48,364 nucleotides of DNA from Bacteroidaceae bacterium (GCA_017503235.1 JAFVTL010000114.1:1-48364); one strand, 5' to 3'; shown: positions 25,483 to 33,465, numbered from the stretch's first letter. Notes: a model not told the origin generated them from the letters alone. A program made the numbers and translations.

Positions 25483-26049
25483 ATGCAAGGGAAACTGATT
25501 ATTTTTTCCGCACCCTCAGGATCGGGCAAATCAACCATCATCAACTATCTGATGACTCAAAACTTGAACCTCGCTTTTTCCATTTCTGCTACGAGCCGCC
25601 CTCCACGAGGCACTGAGCAGCATGGAGTGGAATACTATTTCCTCTCGGCAGAAGAATTCAAGCAACGCATTGCCAACAATGAATTCCTGGAGTACGAAGA
25701 AGTTTACGAAGACCGCTTCTACGGCACCTTGAAGGCACCGATTGAGAAACAATTGGAAGAAGGATACAATGTGGTGTTCGATGTGGACGTAGTAGGCGGT
25801 TGCAACATCAAGAAATACTACGGCGAACGTGCCTTGTCGGTCTTCATCCAGCCACCCAGCATTGAAGAGCTCCGCAAGCGCTTGATTGGACGCGGCACAG
25901 ACTCCATGGAGGTCATTGAAGACCGTATAGCGAAAGCTGAATTCGAATTGGGCTTTGCCGAAAAGTTCGACGTAGTGCTCATCAACGACGATTTGGACAA
26001 GGCCAAAGCGGATGCATTGGCAATACTCCAGGATTTTCTCAACTCATAG
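25483..26049 (+). CDS. gmk: Guanylate kinase
   Basis: A 188-residue enzyme that phosphorylates GMP to GDP with ATP. P-loop APSGSGKST (residues 10-18), GMP-binding SATSRPPRGTEQHGVEYYF (about 33-51) and EYEEVYEDRFYGT (about 70-82) are intact. It follows yicC by 7 bp in the plus-strand operon yicC-gmk-small membrane protein-nadD. Confidence 0.96.
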   Translation: MQGKLIIFSAPSGSGKSTIINYLMTQNLNLAFSISATSRPPRGTEQHGVEYYFLSAEEFKQRIANNEFLEYEEVYEDRFYGTLKAPIEKQLEEGYNVVFDVDVVGGCNIKKYYGERALSVFIQPPSIEELRKRLIGRGTDSMEVIEDRIAKAEFELGFAEKFDVVLINDDLDKAKADALAILQDFLNS

Positions 26050-26056
26050 CGCCATC

Positions 26057-26242
26057 ATGAGCATTACAAAGGAACAGAAGAGAGCCCGATTTATGATGCA
26101 CGTCTGTGTCATCATCGGTTTTTTGGCCGCTATTTTAGCGATTTGGTCGCTTTTCGACAAGGTATACTATATCGCCGTTTTTAGCGCTTTCATCATAGCT
26201 CTCCAATATTACAATTATAAGCAATGGCAGAAGAAAGCATAA
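26057..26242 (+). CDS. 61-residue two-helix membrane protein
   Basis: Starts [20 protein letters not shown], 7 bp after gmk. Two hydrophobic segments fill most of the protein (about 14-30 and 35-50), with a short polar turn FDKVYY between and a basic tail YKQWQKKA. The last 19 bp overlap the start of nadD in another frame, suggesting translational coupling. No family recognised; its position between two housekeeping genes and the tight spacing support it being real. Confidence 0.7.
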   Translation: MSITKEQKRARFMMHVCVIIGFLAAILAIWSLFDKVYYIAVFSAFIIALQYYNYKQWQKKA

Positions 26243-26814
26243 AAAAAGTAGGCATCTTCGGAGGGTCGTTCAACCCCATCCACATCGGCCACCTGGCACT
26301 CGCCAATTACCTCTGCGAGTTCAGCCACCTGGACGAAGTGTGGTTCATGGTCTCCCCTCAAAACCCATTGAAACGCAACGACAAGCTTTGGGACGACGAA
26401 TTGCGGCTGGAGCTTGCCCGCCTTGCTACGGAGGATTATCCCAAGTTCAAGGTTTGCGACATCGAGTTCCAATTGCCACGCCCCTCCTACACCATCCACA
26501 CACTCAATGCCCTGAAGGAGGCTTACCCCGGCCATGAATTCACCTTGCTCATCGGTGCAGACAACTGGAAGCTTTTCCCCAATTGGAAAGCCTCCGACGA
26601 AATAATCGCCCATCACAAGGTATTGGTTTATCCACGCCCGGGATATGAAATAGACGAAAACGAGCTCCCTCCATCAGTCAGCCTCGTCCACACTCCGCTG
26701 CTGGAAGTGAGCTCCACTTTCATCCGCGAAAGCATTGAAGCCCAAAAAGACGTGCGCTACTTCCTCCACCCCAAAGTGTGGGAAAGAATCGCCACCGATT
26801 TGCATATTATTTAA
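26224..26814 (+). CDS. nadD: Nicotinate-nucleotide adenylyltransferase
   Basis: A 196-residue enzyme that adenylates nicotinate mononucleotide in NAD synthesis. [20 protein letters not shown] carries the (H/T)xGH motif as HIGH (20-23), and [10 protein letters not shown] near the C terminus is the ISSTxIR motif. Last gene of the yicC operon, overlapping the small membrane protein by 19 bp. Full length. Confidence 0.95.
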   Translation: MAEESIKKVGIFGGSFNPIHIGHLALANYLCEFSHLDEVWFMVSPQNPLKRNDKLWDDELRLELARLATEDYPKFKVCDIEFQLPRPSYTIHTLNALKEAYPGHEFTLLIGADNWKLFPNWKASDEIIAHHKVLVYPRPGYEIDENELPPSVSLVHTPLLEVSSTFIRESIEAQKDVRYFLHPKVWERIATDLHII

Positions 26815-26864
26815 ATTATTCCTACATTAGCGCAAATTATTAACCACATATAACATTGAATATC

Positions 26865-27272
26865 ATGGGATACAAAATTGAACAGATTGAAGGTATCGGT
26901 GCTGTATATGCTGAAAAGCTCCAGGCAGCCGGTGTAAAGACTACAGAAGACTTGTTGGAAAAGTGTGCAACCAAGAAAGGCCGTGTAGCAATGGCCGAAG
27001 CAACTGGCATCAGCGAAAAGCTGATTTTGAAATGGACCAACCATGCAGACTTGTTCCGCATCAACGGCATTGCCGGCCAATTCGCTGAATTGCTCGAAGC
27101 ATCCGGTGTTGACACCGTAAAGGAATTTCGCCATCGCGTACCAGCCAATCTCCATGCAAAGGTAACCGAAGTGAACGCAGAAAAGAACCTCTGCAACCGC
27201 GTACCTTCATTGTCTGAATTGGAAAAGATGATTGCTCAGGCAAAGGAATTGGAACCGCTGATTAGTTACTAA
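26865..27272 (+). CDS. DUF4332 domain-containing protein
   Basis: A 135-residue soluble protein made of helix-hairpin-helix-like repeats: IEQIEGIGAVYAEKLQAAGV (about 5-24) and FRINGIAGQFAELLEASGVD (about 64-83), the DUF4332 pattern. Such modules bind DNA or proteins without sequence preference; the role is unknown. Translation could begin at TTG 26856, but ATG 26865 gives the usual MGYKIEQIEG start. A terminator follows. Confidence 0.83.
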   Translation: MGYKIEQIEGIGAVYAEKLQAAGVKTTEDLLEKCATKKGRVAMAEATGISEKLILKWTNHADLFRINGIAGQFAELLEASGVDTVKEFRHRVPANLHAKVTEVNAEKNLCNRVPSLSELEKMIAQAKELEPLISY

Positions 27273-27299
27273 TCCGAAGGTCAAAATCCAAAGATTTAT

Positions 27300-27326
27300 A
27301 AAGGGTCTACATGGCGTAGGCCCTTT
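27300..27326 (+). terminator. Terminator of the DUF4332 gene
   Basis: Arms AAAGGGTCTAC and GTAGGCCCTTT pair with one T-G wobble around ATGGC, followed by ATTTCGTT. Confidence 0.8.
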
Positions 27327-27452
27327 ATTTCGTTCATGAGGACGATTATCACGAAAACGGAAAATGACTACACCTTAAAGATTTCTAAAGAACCACCGTG
27401 TGAAAAACAAGCTATCGATGCCAACGTTTATCCTTATAAAACAGGAAACGAT

Positions 27453-27935
27453 ATGCTAAAATTCAAAATCATTCTCATTGGAAGCATGTGGCTGATATGC
27501 GCTACCGCATCGGCCGGATGGGCACCTCAGGCAGTACAGGATTCGCTTAAGCAACTATATCCCAACATCGGCACAACAGCTTGGAAAAGCGACCACGGAT
27601 ACTATGTAGTCGGATTCAAGTATAAGGACTTCAACACCCAAGTATGGTTCAACACGAAGGGAGAATGGGTCATGAAACAAACCGATTGGCAGACTCTGGA
27701 CGAAGTGCCCATGCCGGTTTATCATGCGTTCACAATGGATTCCTATGCCTCGTACGAGGTCTTGGATGTGACCTATGTGGAATTCCCGCAAAAGTCTCCC
27801 TTGGTCGTACTACTCGTCCAGCAACCCGACATCGAGACAGAGTACCAGCTCTTCTTCACCCCCGATGGCGAACTTGTGAACATGCGGAATGCCACTTACC
27901 TCAACAATCCATTAGGAGCGGGCACTTTTCTGTAG
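27453..27935 (+). CDS. PepSY-like secreted protein
   Basis: A 160-residue exported protein: signal peptide MLKFKIILIGSMWLICATASA, then two PepSY-like (DUF2874) repeats. Each has the strand-helix pattern seen in VQDSLKQLYPNIGTTAWKS...YYVVGFKYKDFNTQVWFNTK (about 28-70) and a second, weaker one. These Bacteroides proteins resemble BLIP-fold inhibitors and are often periplasmic; function is unknown. A frame extension to 27336 covers the previous gene's terminator region and lacks signal-peptide sense, so 27453 is chosen. Confidence 0.8.
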   Translation: MLKFKIILIGSMWLICATASAGWAPQAVQDSLKQLYPNIGTTAWKSDHGYYVVGFKYKDFNTQVWFNTKGEWVMKQTDWQTLDEVPMPVYHAFTMDSYASYEVLDVTYVEFPQKSPLVVLLVQQPDIETEYQLFFTPDGELVNMRNATYLNNPLGAGTFL

Positions 27936-27999
27936 TGAAAGTAAAGATGCGAATCCCATCAAATTCCCTGTTCTCTACAAATGGGAAACGAGGGATGAA

Positions 28000-28152
28000 T
28001 CAATATTCAAGCAATATCTTTTTGACGGCTTCTTGCATTCGAGGCAATTCTTCTTTAATAACATCAAAAACTATCGCCTCGTCAATATTGGCATATTCAT
28101 GAGAAATAAAGTTTCGCATATCATATGCCGCAACCCCGTACTTATCAGAAAA
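28000..28152 (-). pseudogene. HepT-like (DUF86, HEPN) toxin, C-terminal remnant
   Basis: Minus-strand reading from just after a TAG (28153-28155) to TGA (28000-28002) gives about 50 codons: FSDKYGVAAYDMRNFISHEY and then ANIDEAIVFDVIKEELPRMQ plus a helical tail. RNFISHEY is the RNase motif R-x4-H-x-Y of HEPN toxins of the HepT/MntA type, and the following helix matches the family's end. Intact HepT proteins are about 110-145 residues, so the N-terminal half is missing, and no MntA-like antitoxin gene is beside it. The remnant starts only 50 bp from the 22-bp array. Called from motif and helix pattern, not by search. Confidence 0.72.
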
Positions 28153-28201
28153 CTATACTTGAGCCCTCTAATCATCAAACGATTTTTACAAAACAGAAGT
28201 C

Positions 28202-28318
28202 CCCTGACCAGTATGTTAATATCCTCCGACCAGCATATTAACATGCTCCGACCAAGAGAGTACTTTCCTCCGAGCAGGAGAGTACTGCGCTGGTCACCAA
28301 GTGCGGCCGCTCCTGGTC
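28202..28318. repeat. 22-bp-period modular array, locus 2
   Basis: Units begin at 28202, 28224, 28246, 28268, 28290 and about 28312, an exact 22-bp step. Each has a 10-bp box (CCCTGACCAG, CTCCGACCAG, CTCCGACCAA, CTCCGAGCAG, then the reversed CTGGTCA twice) and a 12-bp word. Words come in pairs: ATGTTAATAT and its complement ATATTAACAT in units 1-2; GAGAGTACT twice directly in units 3-4. The fifth interval contains the palindrome GCGGCCGC. No protein is encoded. The box is shared with locus 3 (43607). Confidence 0.85.
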
Positions 28319-28399
28319 ATCAAAAACGAGCTTACACCGAAAGGGGAAATACAACAACGAAATCAAGGCTTGCACCCATCTGCATAATGACCATTCGCA

Positions 28400-28431
28400 T
28401 TTGTACGCTAAAGAAAGAAGCACTATCTTTG
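28400..28431 (+). promoter_or_regulatory. menA promoter
   Basis: -33 TTTG (28400-28403), 20-bp spacer, -7 TATCTTTG (28424-28431) followed by CAG. It decides menA's start at 28452 against the longer frame from 28401. Confidence 0.8.
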
Positions 28432-28451
28432 CAGACAAAGAAAGACGAATC

Positions 28452-29342
28452 ATGGAAACCGTTCATACCAATTCACCGAAAGCATGGATTTTGGCAGCCC
28501 GTCCCAAGACTTTGGCCGCGGCCGCTACCCCTGTACTGATAGGATGCGCACTTGCTACGGCAGAAGGCTGGTTTCAGCCTGTCCCTGCCCTTCTCTGCTT
28601 TCTATTTGCTTTCACCATGCAGATAGACGCCAACTTCATCAATGACTTCTTTGACTATCTGAAAGGGAGCGACCGTGAAGACCGCTTGGGACCTGAAAGG
28701 GCTTGTGCCCAAGGATGGATAACCCTGAATGCCATGAAGCACGGCATAGCCTGCACCACCATTCTATCCGCTTTCTGGGGCTTTCTGATTCTCTTCTTTA
28801 GCGGGCTTGAAATGATTCCTGTAGGGTTGCTCTGCATCCTCTTCGCGTTTCTGTACACCGCCGGCCCTTATCCTTTGGCTTACCACGGATGGGGAGACTT
28901 GTTGGTACTCGTCTTTTTCGGAATTGTCCCGGTAGGTTGCACCTATTACACTCTCTGTCATGATTGGAATTGGAATGTGACGATTGCCAGCATAGCCTGT
29001 GGACTGGTTTCTGACCTCCTCCTGATGCTGAACAACTATCGCGACCGCGAGCAAGACCTTATCAGCGGCAAAAGGACCCTCGTGGTAAGATTCGGTGCCA
29101 AAGCCGGCCGATGGATGTACCTGATGTTGGGCATCACCGCATCCTTATTATGTCTGTTGTTTCTATTCAACGGCAATCCATGGGCAGCCATCCTCCCACA
29201 ACTCTTCCTTTTGCCACATTTCAACACATGGCATCACATGGTAAGAATCAACAAAGGGAGAGAGCTGAACAAAGTTCTTGGCGAAACGGCACGAAACATT
29301 GCACTATTCGGGCTTTTACTCAGCATAGGGCTCGTTCTATAA
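28452..29342 (+). CDS. menA: 1,4-Dihydroxy-2-naphthoate polyprenyltransferase
   Basis: A 296-residue membrane enzyme of the UbiA family that prenylates dihydroxynaphthoate in menaquinone synthesis. About eight hydrophobic segments; N terminus SPKAWILAARPKTLAAAATP is typical of MenA. The two Mg-prenyl-diphosphate motifs are visible: INDFFDYLKGSDRED (about 63-77) and NNYRDREQDLISGKRTL (about 195-211). Bacteroides depend on menaquinone for fumarate respiration. Monocistronic with its own promoter; converges on the beta-glucuronidase gene. Confidence 0.94.
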   Translation: METVHTNSPKAWILAARPKTLAAAATPVLIGCALATAEGWFQPVPALLCFLFAFTMQIDANFINDFFDYLKGSDREDRLGPERACAQGWITLNAMKHGIACTTILSAFWGFLILFFSGLEMIPVGLLCILFAFLYTAGPYPLAYHGWGDLLVLVFFGIVPVGCTYYTLCHDWNWNVTIASIACGLVSDLLLMLNNYRDREQDLISGKRTLVVRFGAKAGRWMYLMLGITASLLCLLFLFNGNPWAAILPQLFLLPHFNTWHHMVRINKGRELNKVLGETARNIALFGLLLSIGLVL

Positions 29343-29370
29343 GGCAACGACAAGAGTGCCCCTGCACTCG

Positions 29371-31182
29371 TCATTTGCCCTCATACCATTTCTTCATCAC
29401 GAAGAAAGCCTTTTTCTTTTCGCCCTTATCGCTGAAGAGTCCCTTTCTGTTATAGTAATCCTGAACTCCCGGCAACACACGGCGAGGCGAACGGAAGTCC
29501 TTCAAAATCCATGGAGTAGTGCCTGCCAGTCCTTCTATCTTGTCAAGCATTTCTACATTCTGGATATACAGATTCTCTTGGAATTCTTCTGTCCATCGCT
29601 GGTTCTTCGGGCCATGCAATCCGAATTTTGCGCCACCGCCAAATTCACTTACAATGACCGGTTTGTCATAAGGAATCTCCCAAGTCATTTTAGGTGCATC
29701 ATTCACATCGCGATACCAACCTATGTACTGGTTAAAGCTAACCACATCCACATATTGATGCATATTGTCCTGCAAACGGTTCTTGTAATTCGAAGCGCCG
29801 GTCACCTCCATAGCCATACTTATCAATCGGGTAGAATCCTGCGTACGGGCATATTGCGCCAATTTGCCAAGGAAGGCGTCACGCTCTGCCGAATGGGGAG
29901 TTTCGTTGGCAATACTCCAGATAATCACGTTGGCACGATTCTTGTCACGTGCAATCATGTCTGTCAATTGTCGTTCAGCATTCTTGTAAGTATCCGGATT
30001 TTTCCATGCTATCGTCCAATAAACCGGAATTTCCGACCACACCATAATGCCCATGCGTTCAGCTTCGCGCACCATGTATTCATTGTGTGGATAATGGGCA
30101 AGGCGTACAAAATTACACCCCAATTCCTTTGCCCACGAAAGCAACGTACGTGCATCCTCAGCACTATTGGCACGTCCGCCGCCATTGGGCTTCTCCTCAT
30201 GCATACTGATACCTTTCAGGAAAATGGGCTGTCCATTCAACAATATTTGCTTGCCCTTTGCCTCAATCGTGCGGAAACCTATTTCGTCGACAAGAGTATC
30301 ACCTGCCATACTGATTTCCACTTTATATAATTTCGGATTTTCAGGAGACCACAATTGAAGGGCCCTCTTCTTGCTGCTCGAAGTGGTTATCTGCACACAG
30401 GCCTTTCCTTCCTTGTCCGTGATGACACTTTGCTTCAAATTCAGTTCGGGTATGGCGAATGACACTTCTTTTCCCGCTTCTGGCTTATTCAGCTTTACAG
30501 AAAATTCGATTTGTCTTTTCTTGCCCTTTTGTTCAGGGAGGAGGTTACACATGTAATTCTCTACATAGGTGGACTCCAGCTCAATGAGCATTACATCGCG
30601 AGTGATGCCTCCATAATTCCACCAATCGAATATCTGTGTGGGTACCGCCTCTGCATGGCGATTATTGTTCACCATCACAATAACGGTATTTTCACCGTCT
30701 TTTATCTGTTCGGTAACATCAAAGTTAAAGGGAGTAAATCCTCCGATGTGATGCCCCACCTCCTTCGTATTGACATACACCCGGGCTTCATAATTCACGG
30801 CTCCGAAATACAGCAGCACACGCTTTCCTTCTTTTTTTGTATAGTTAAAGCTGCGCTTCATCCAAAGGGTTCCTTCATAGAAGAACAGGCGTTCGTCCTG
30901 CGTATTCCAATCGCCAGGTACCTGCATGGTGGGTGACTTGTCAAAATCATACTCAACCAAGTCTTCCGGCTTTTGTTGCTTGGCATTCATAAAGAACCCC
31001 CAACGGGTTGGATTCATTCGATAATCATAATACCCTTGTTCCTGCAAGTCCATGATATAATTCCATTCCCCATTCAAGGAGAGGGTCTTTCTTGCCATTA
31101 CGTTTGCAACTTGCGGAACTTCTTTTGCTTGTCCATGCAGCACAACCATCAGCATGGAAAGAATAATAAATAATTTTTTCAT
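29371..31182 (-). CDS. Glycoside hydrolase family 2, beta-glucuronidase-like
   Basis: A 603-residue exported enzyme: signal peptide MKKLFIILSMLMVVLHGQA, sugar-binding and immunoglobulin-like domains (about 25-290), then a TIM barrel. The acid/base Glu is in IIWSIANETP and the nucleophile Glu in PVIVSEFGGGAK. Near the C terminus NRKGLFS supplies the N-x-K motif that recognises the glucuronate carboxylate in beta-glucuronidases, favouring that activity over beta-galactosidase or mannosidase. It would release glucuronic acid from glycans or drug conjugates. A longer frame opens at 31227; the signal peptide start 31182 is preferred. It follows ispF by 69 bp with no clear promoter, so it may belong to the rex operon. 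Confidence 0.88.
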   Translation of the reverse strand: MKKLFIILSMLMVVLHGQAKEVPQVANVMARKTLSLNGEWNYIMDLQEQGYYDYRMNPTRWGFFMNAKQQKPEDLVEYDFDKSPTMQVPGDWNTQDERLFFYEGTLWMKRSFNYTKKEGKRVLLYFGAVNYEARVYVNTKEVGHHIGGFTPFNFDVTEQIKDGENTVIVMVNNNRHAEAVPTQIFDWWNYGGITRDVMLIELESTYVENYMCNLLPEQKGKKRQIEFSVKLNKPEAGKEVSFAIPELNLKQSVITDKEGKACVQITTSSSKKRALQLWSPENPKLYKVEISMAGDTLVDEIGFRTIEAKGKQILLNGQPIFLKGISMHEEKPNGGGRANSAEDARTLLSWAKELGCNFVRLAHYPHNEYMVREAERMGIMVWSEIPVYWTIAWKNPDTYKNAERQLTDMIARDKNRANVIIWSIANETPHSAERDAFLGKLAQYARTQDSTRLISMAMEVTGASNYKNRLQDNMHQYVDVVSFNQYIGWYRDVNDAPKMTWEIPYDKPVIVSEFGGGAKFGLHGPKNQRWTEEFQENLYIQNVEMLDKIEGLAGTTPWILKDFRSPRRVLPGVQDYYNRKGLFSDKGEKKKAFFVMKKWYEGK

Positions 31183-31251
31183 AAGTACAGTATTATGTTT
31201 ATCAATGAATAGATTTAAAGACATCAATGAGAGGAGAAGTTGTCACACTTC

Positions 31252-31734
31252 TTAAGCCACCTTCTCTATCAAAACCGTAGCATAGGCAGAAATACCTTCC
31301 TCGCGCCCCGTAAAGCCTAATTTTTCAGTAGTTGTGGCCTTAATGGACACATCATCCACATCCACTTGCATCAATCGTGCAAGCACTTCCTGCATTTCGG
31401 GTATGCGAGCCTTCAGTTTGGGACGCTCGGCGCATACCGTAGCATCAATATTACCTACCCGATAGCCTTTTGTAGCTATCAAACCAACAGTCTTTTTCAA
31501 TAGAATCTTACTATCAATATTTTTGAATTCACCGGCCGTATCGGGGAAATGATAACCGATATCGCGCATATTTGCCGCTCCTAACAACGCATCGCAAATG
31601 GCATGAATCAACACATCGGCATCAGAATGTCCCAACAATCCCAATTCATGTTCGAACTTAATACCTCCCAACCACAAATCACGTCCGGGTACCAACTGAT
31701 GTACATCAAATCCAAAACCTACTCTTATTTTCAT
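31252..31734 (-). CDS. ispF: 2-C-methyl-D-erythritol 2,4-cyclodiphosphate synthase
   Basis: A 160-residue MEP-pathway enzyme that cyclises CDP-methylerythritol 2-phosphate. Zinc ligands lie in GFGFDVHQL (Asp10, His12) and HSDADVLIHAICDALLGA (second His), and ATTTEKLGFTGREEGISA is the C-terminal signature. Its ATG overlaps the stop of the FAH-family gene by 4 bp, so the two are coupled. Works downstream of dxr. Confidence 0.95.
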   Translation of the reverse strand: MKIRVGFGFDVHQLVPGRDLWLGGIKFEHELGLLGHSDADVLIHAICDALLGAANMRDIGYHFPDTAGEFKNIDSKILLKKTVGLIATKGYRVGNIDATVCAERPKLKARIPEMQEVLARLMQVDVDDVSIKATTTEKLGFTGREEGISAYATVLIEKVA

Positions 31735-32348
31735 CGTACATAAAAATCCAAAAGTTTTTCACCTTCCAAATACCCCTCCAGATGCTGGCCGATACGAACA
31801 GGGCCAACGCCCACCGGAGTACCTGTATATAACAAATCGCCTATTTTCAATGTATAGAACCGGCTGACGTAAGCAATGATTTCATCTATCTTGAAAATCA
31901 TATTGCAAGTATTGCCCTGCTGAACCTTATTTCCATCAATATCCAAATGGAAATCCAGATTCTGCACATCCTTGAAACGGTTTACAGGGACAAAATCACC
32001 TATCACCGCCGAATTGTCAAACCCCTTACTGAGTTCCCAAGGTTTGCCTTCTGCACGGAACTTGCGTTGCAAATCACGAGCCGTAAAATCAATGCCCACA
32101 GTAACCGCATCATAGTATCGATGCGCAAAACGAGGAGCAATGTTCTTCCCCAATCGAGAAATACGAACCACCAACTCCGTTTCATAATCCACTTGCTTGG
32201 AGAAATCGGGGATAAAAAACGGTTTGCCATCCTTCAACAATGCCGAGTCTGGTTTCAAAAAAATAACCGGTTCTTCCGGCAATTTTTCATCAGCATGCAA
32301 CTCGTGGCAATGCTCCACATAATTCATACCTATGGCTATTATCTTCAT
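31731..32348 (-). CDS. Fumarylacetoacetate hydrolase family protein
   Basis: A 205-residue single-domain FAH protein: KIIAIGMNYVEHCHELH, FLKPDSALLKDGKPF and the metal-binding VDYETELVVRIS (Glu-x-Glu), closing LLYTGTPVGVGPVRIGQHLE. Small members act on acylpyruvates or as oxaloacetate decarboxylases/tautomerases; the substrate here is not known. It lies 1 bp after rex and overlaps ispF by 4 bp. Confidence 0.9.
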   Translation of the reverse strand: MKIIAIGMNYVEHCHELHADEKLPEEPVIFLKPDSALLKDGKPFFIPDFSKQVDYETELVVRISRLGKNIAPRFAHRYYDAVTVGIDFTARDLQRKFRAEGKPWELSKGFDNSAVIGDFVPVNRFKDVQNLDFHLDIDGNKVQQGNTCNMIFKIDEIIAYVSRFYTLKIGDLLYTGTPVGVGPVRIGQHLEGYLEGEKLLDFYVR

Positions 32349-32349
32349 A

Positions 32350-32994
32350 TTATTCTTGATTAAAGTTCAAACGATTAAACATCACGGCCAGATGAGCATA
32401 CAACGATGTATTCTGCACTACAATTTCTTCGGGCACGCGTATCCTGAACGGAGTAAAATTCCAAACGGCACGAATGCCACCAGCCACCATCTTGTCTGTA
32501 ATATCCTGTGCGATGTTGATTGGCACCGTCAATATGCCAATATTCACAGGCATTTCCTTCATTCTTTCCTCAAATTCATCCGAATGGAAAATCGGGATGC
32601 CATTGATTTCTGTACCAACCAAATCAGGATTCACATCGAATGCGGCCACTATCTCCAAACCAAAATGGTGCAAACCTGAGTCACGCAACAAAGCCCCCCC
32701 CAAACTACCTACACCAAACAACATCGCCTTATGCATATCGGTAAATCCCAAGAAGTCTTCCAGCACACTAATAAGCGCATTAACCTCATAACCGACACGA
32801 GTACGACCTGCTATCTTTACGTACGACAAGTCCTTAGCTACCTGTGCTGCATCAATATTTATCTGCTTGGATATTTGAGTGGACGATACATATGTCTCCC
32901 CTTTGTCACGCATCAATTTAGCATTCGATAGATACCAAGGAAGTCTGCGTAACGTTGGTTCAGGCACTTTATCTGATTGTTTGTTCATATGCAT
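32350..32994 (-). CDS. rex: Redox-sensing transcriptional repressor Rex
   Basis: A 214-residue repressor that leaves DNA when NADH rises. The winged-helix head (about 10-75: PEPTLRRLPWYLSNAKLMRD, YVSSTQISKQINIDAAQVAK) is followed by the Rossmann domain with AMLFGVGSLGGALLRDSG (about 88-105) and the C-terminal swapped helix. First gene of a probable rex-FAH-ispF(-GUS) operon. A near-palindrome matching Rex half-sites overlaps its own -7 box, suggesting autoregulation. An alternative ATG is two codons in (32988). Confidence 0.94.
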   Translation of the reverse strand: MHMNKQSDKVPEPTLRRLPWYLSNAKLMRDKGETYVSSTQISKQINIDAAQVAKDLSYVKIAGRTRVGYEVNALISVLEDFLGFTDMHKAMLFGVGSLGGALLRDSGLHHFGLEIVAAFDVNPDLVGTEINGIPIFHSDEFEERMKEMPVNIGILTVPINIAQDITDKMVAGGIRAVWNFTPFRIRVPEEIVVQNTSLYAHLAVMFNRLNFNQE

Positions 32995-33022
32995 CCCTTC
33001 TGTTTGAATGATTGGTCACTTA

Positions 33023-33038
33023 TTTGTACGTGCACAAA
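33023..33038. promoter_or_regulatory. Candidate Rex operator
   Basis: TTTGTACGTGCACAAA is a near-palindrome with TTGT/ACAA ends like Rex sites (TTGT-N8-ACAA style). It overlaps the minus-strand -7 box of rex (33035-33042) and lies 50 bp from the SUI1 -7 box. Confidence 0.55.
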
Positions 33039-33042
33039 AATA
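33035..33042 (-). promoter_or_regulatory. -7 promoter box for rex
   Basis: Minus-strand TATTTTTG, full match to TAnnTTTG, followed by TGCA. Start codon 40 bp downstream. Confidence 0.6.
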
Positions 33043-33086
33043 CACTTTTATTTGCTACAAACATAAATAGGGAATAAAAAATGTCG

Positions 33087-33094
33087 TATATTTG
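33087..33094 (+). promoter_or_regulatory. -7 promoter box for the SUI1-family gene
   Basis: TATATTTG, full match. It precedes ATG 33119 by 24 bp and excludes the longer frame from 33092. Confidence 0.6.
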
Positions 33095-33118
33095 ATTACT
33101 CATTTAAACATAATTCAC

Positions 33119-33457
33119 ATGAAAGGTAATGATTGGAAAGATCGGCTGAACATCGTTTACTCTACAAACCGCGATTTCGAATATGAAAGTTACAACGAAG
33201 AGGAGGAAGAAACACTCCCAAAGGACCAACAGAAACTTCGAGTAAGCATTGAAAAGAAAGGAAGAGGAGGGAAAACAGTAACCCTTATCAAAGGATTCGT
33301 CGGCACGGAAGACGATTTAAAGGAATTGGCCAAAAGCTTGAAGAGTCAATGCGGTGTAGGAGGAACAGCCAAAGAAGGAGAAATAATCATTCAAGGTGAA
33401 TTCAAGCAGCGTATTATTGACATATTGAAAGCGAAAGGGTACACTCAAACCAAATGA
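33119..33457 (+). CDS. SUI1/YciH-family translation initiation factor
   Basis: A 112-residue protein with a charged N terminus (about 1-45, Glu-rich EEEEETLPKDQQ) and the SUI1 fold: KLRVSIEKKGRGGKTVTLIK, GFVGTEDDLKELAKSLKSQC, GVGGTAKEGEIIIQGEFKQR. It resembles bacterial YciH, an eIF1 relative whose role is modest initiation proofreading. Divergent from rex. Terminator follows. Confidence 0.9.
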   Translation: MKGNDWKDRLNIVYSTNRDFEYESYNEEEEETLPKDQQKLRVSIEKKGRGGKTVTLIKGFVGTEDDLKELAKSLKSQCGVGGTAKEGEIIIQGEFKQRIIDILKAKGYTQTK

Positions 33458-33465
33458 TACAACAA

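Larger units (their letters stand above)
27936..28451. other. 516-bp gene-free region before menA
   Basis: It contains, in order, a broken HepT-like gene on the minus strand (28000-28152), a 22-bp-period array (28202-28318 or so) and the menA promoter (28400-28431). Nothing else is seen. Confidence 0.75.

Noticed and set aside
28202-28318. CRISPR array at the 22-bp repeats
   Set aside because: The constant part is only 10 bp, it inverts within the array, the intervals (12 bp) are paired rather than unique, and no cas genes are nearby.
29356-30330. 324-residue plus-strand frame antisense to the beta-glucuronidase
   Set aside because: It is a shadow of the GH2 gene, with no promoter, signal or recognisable domain and a composition typical of antisense frames.
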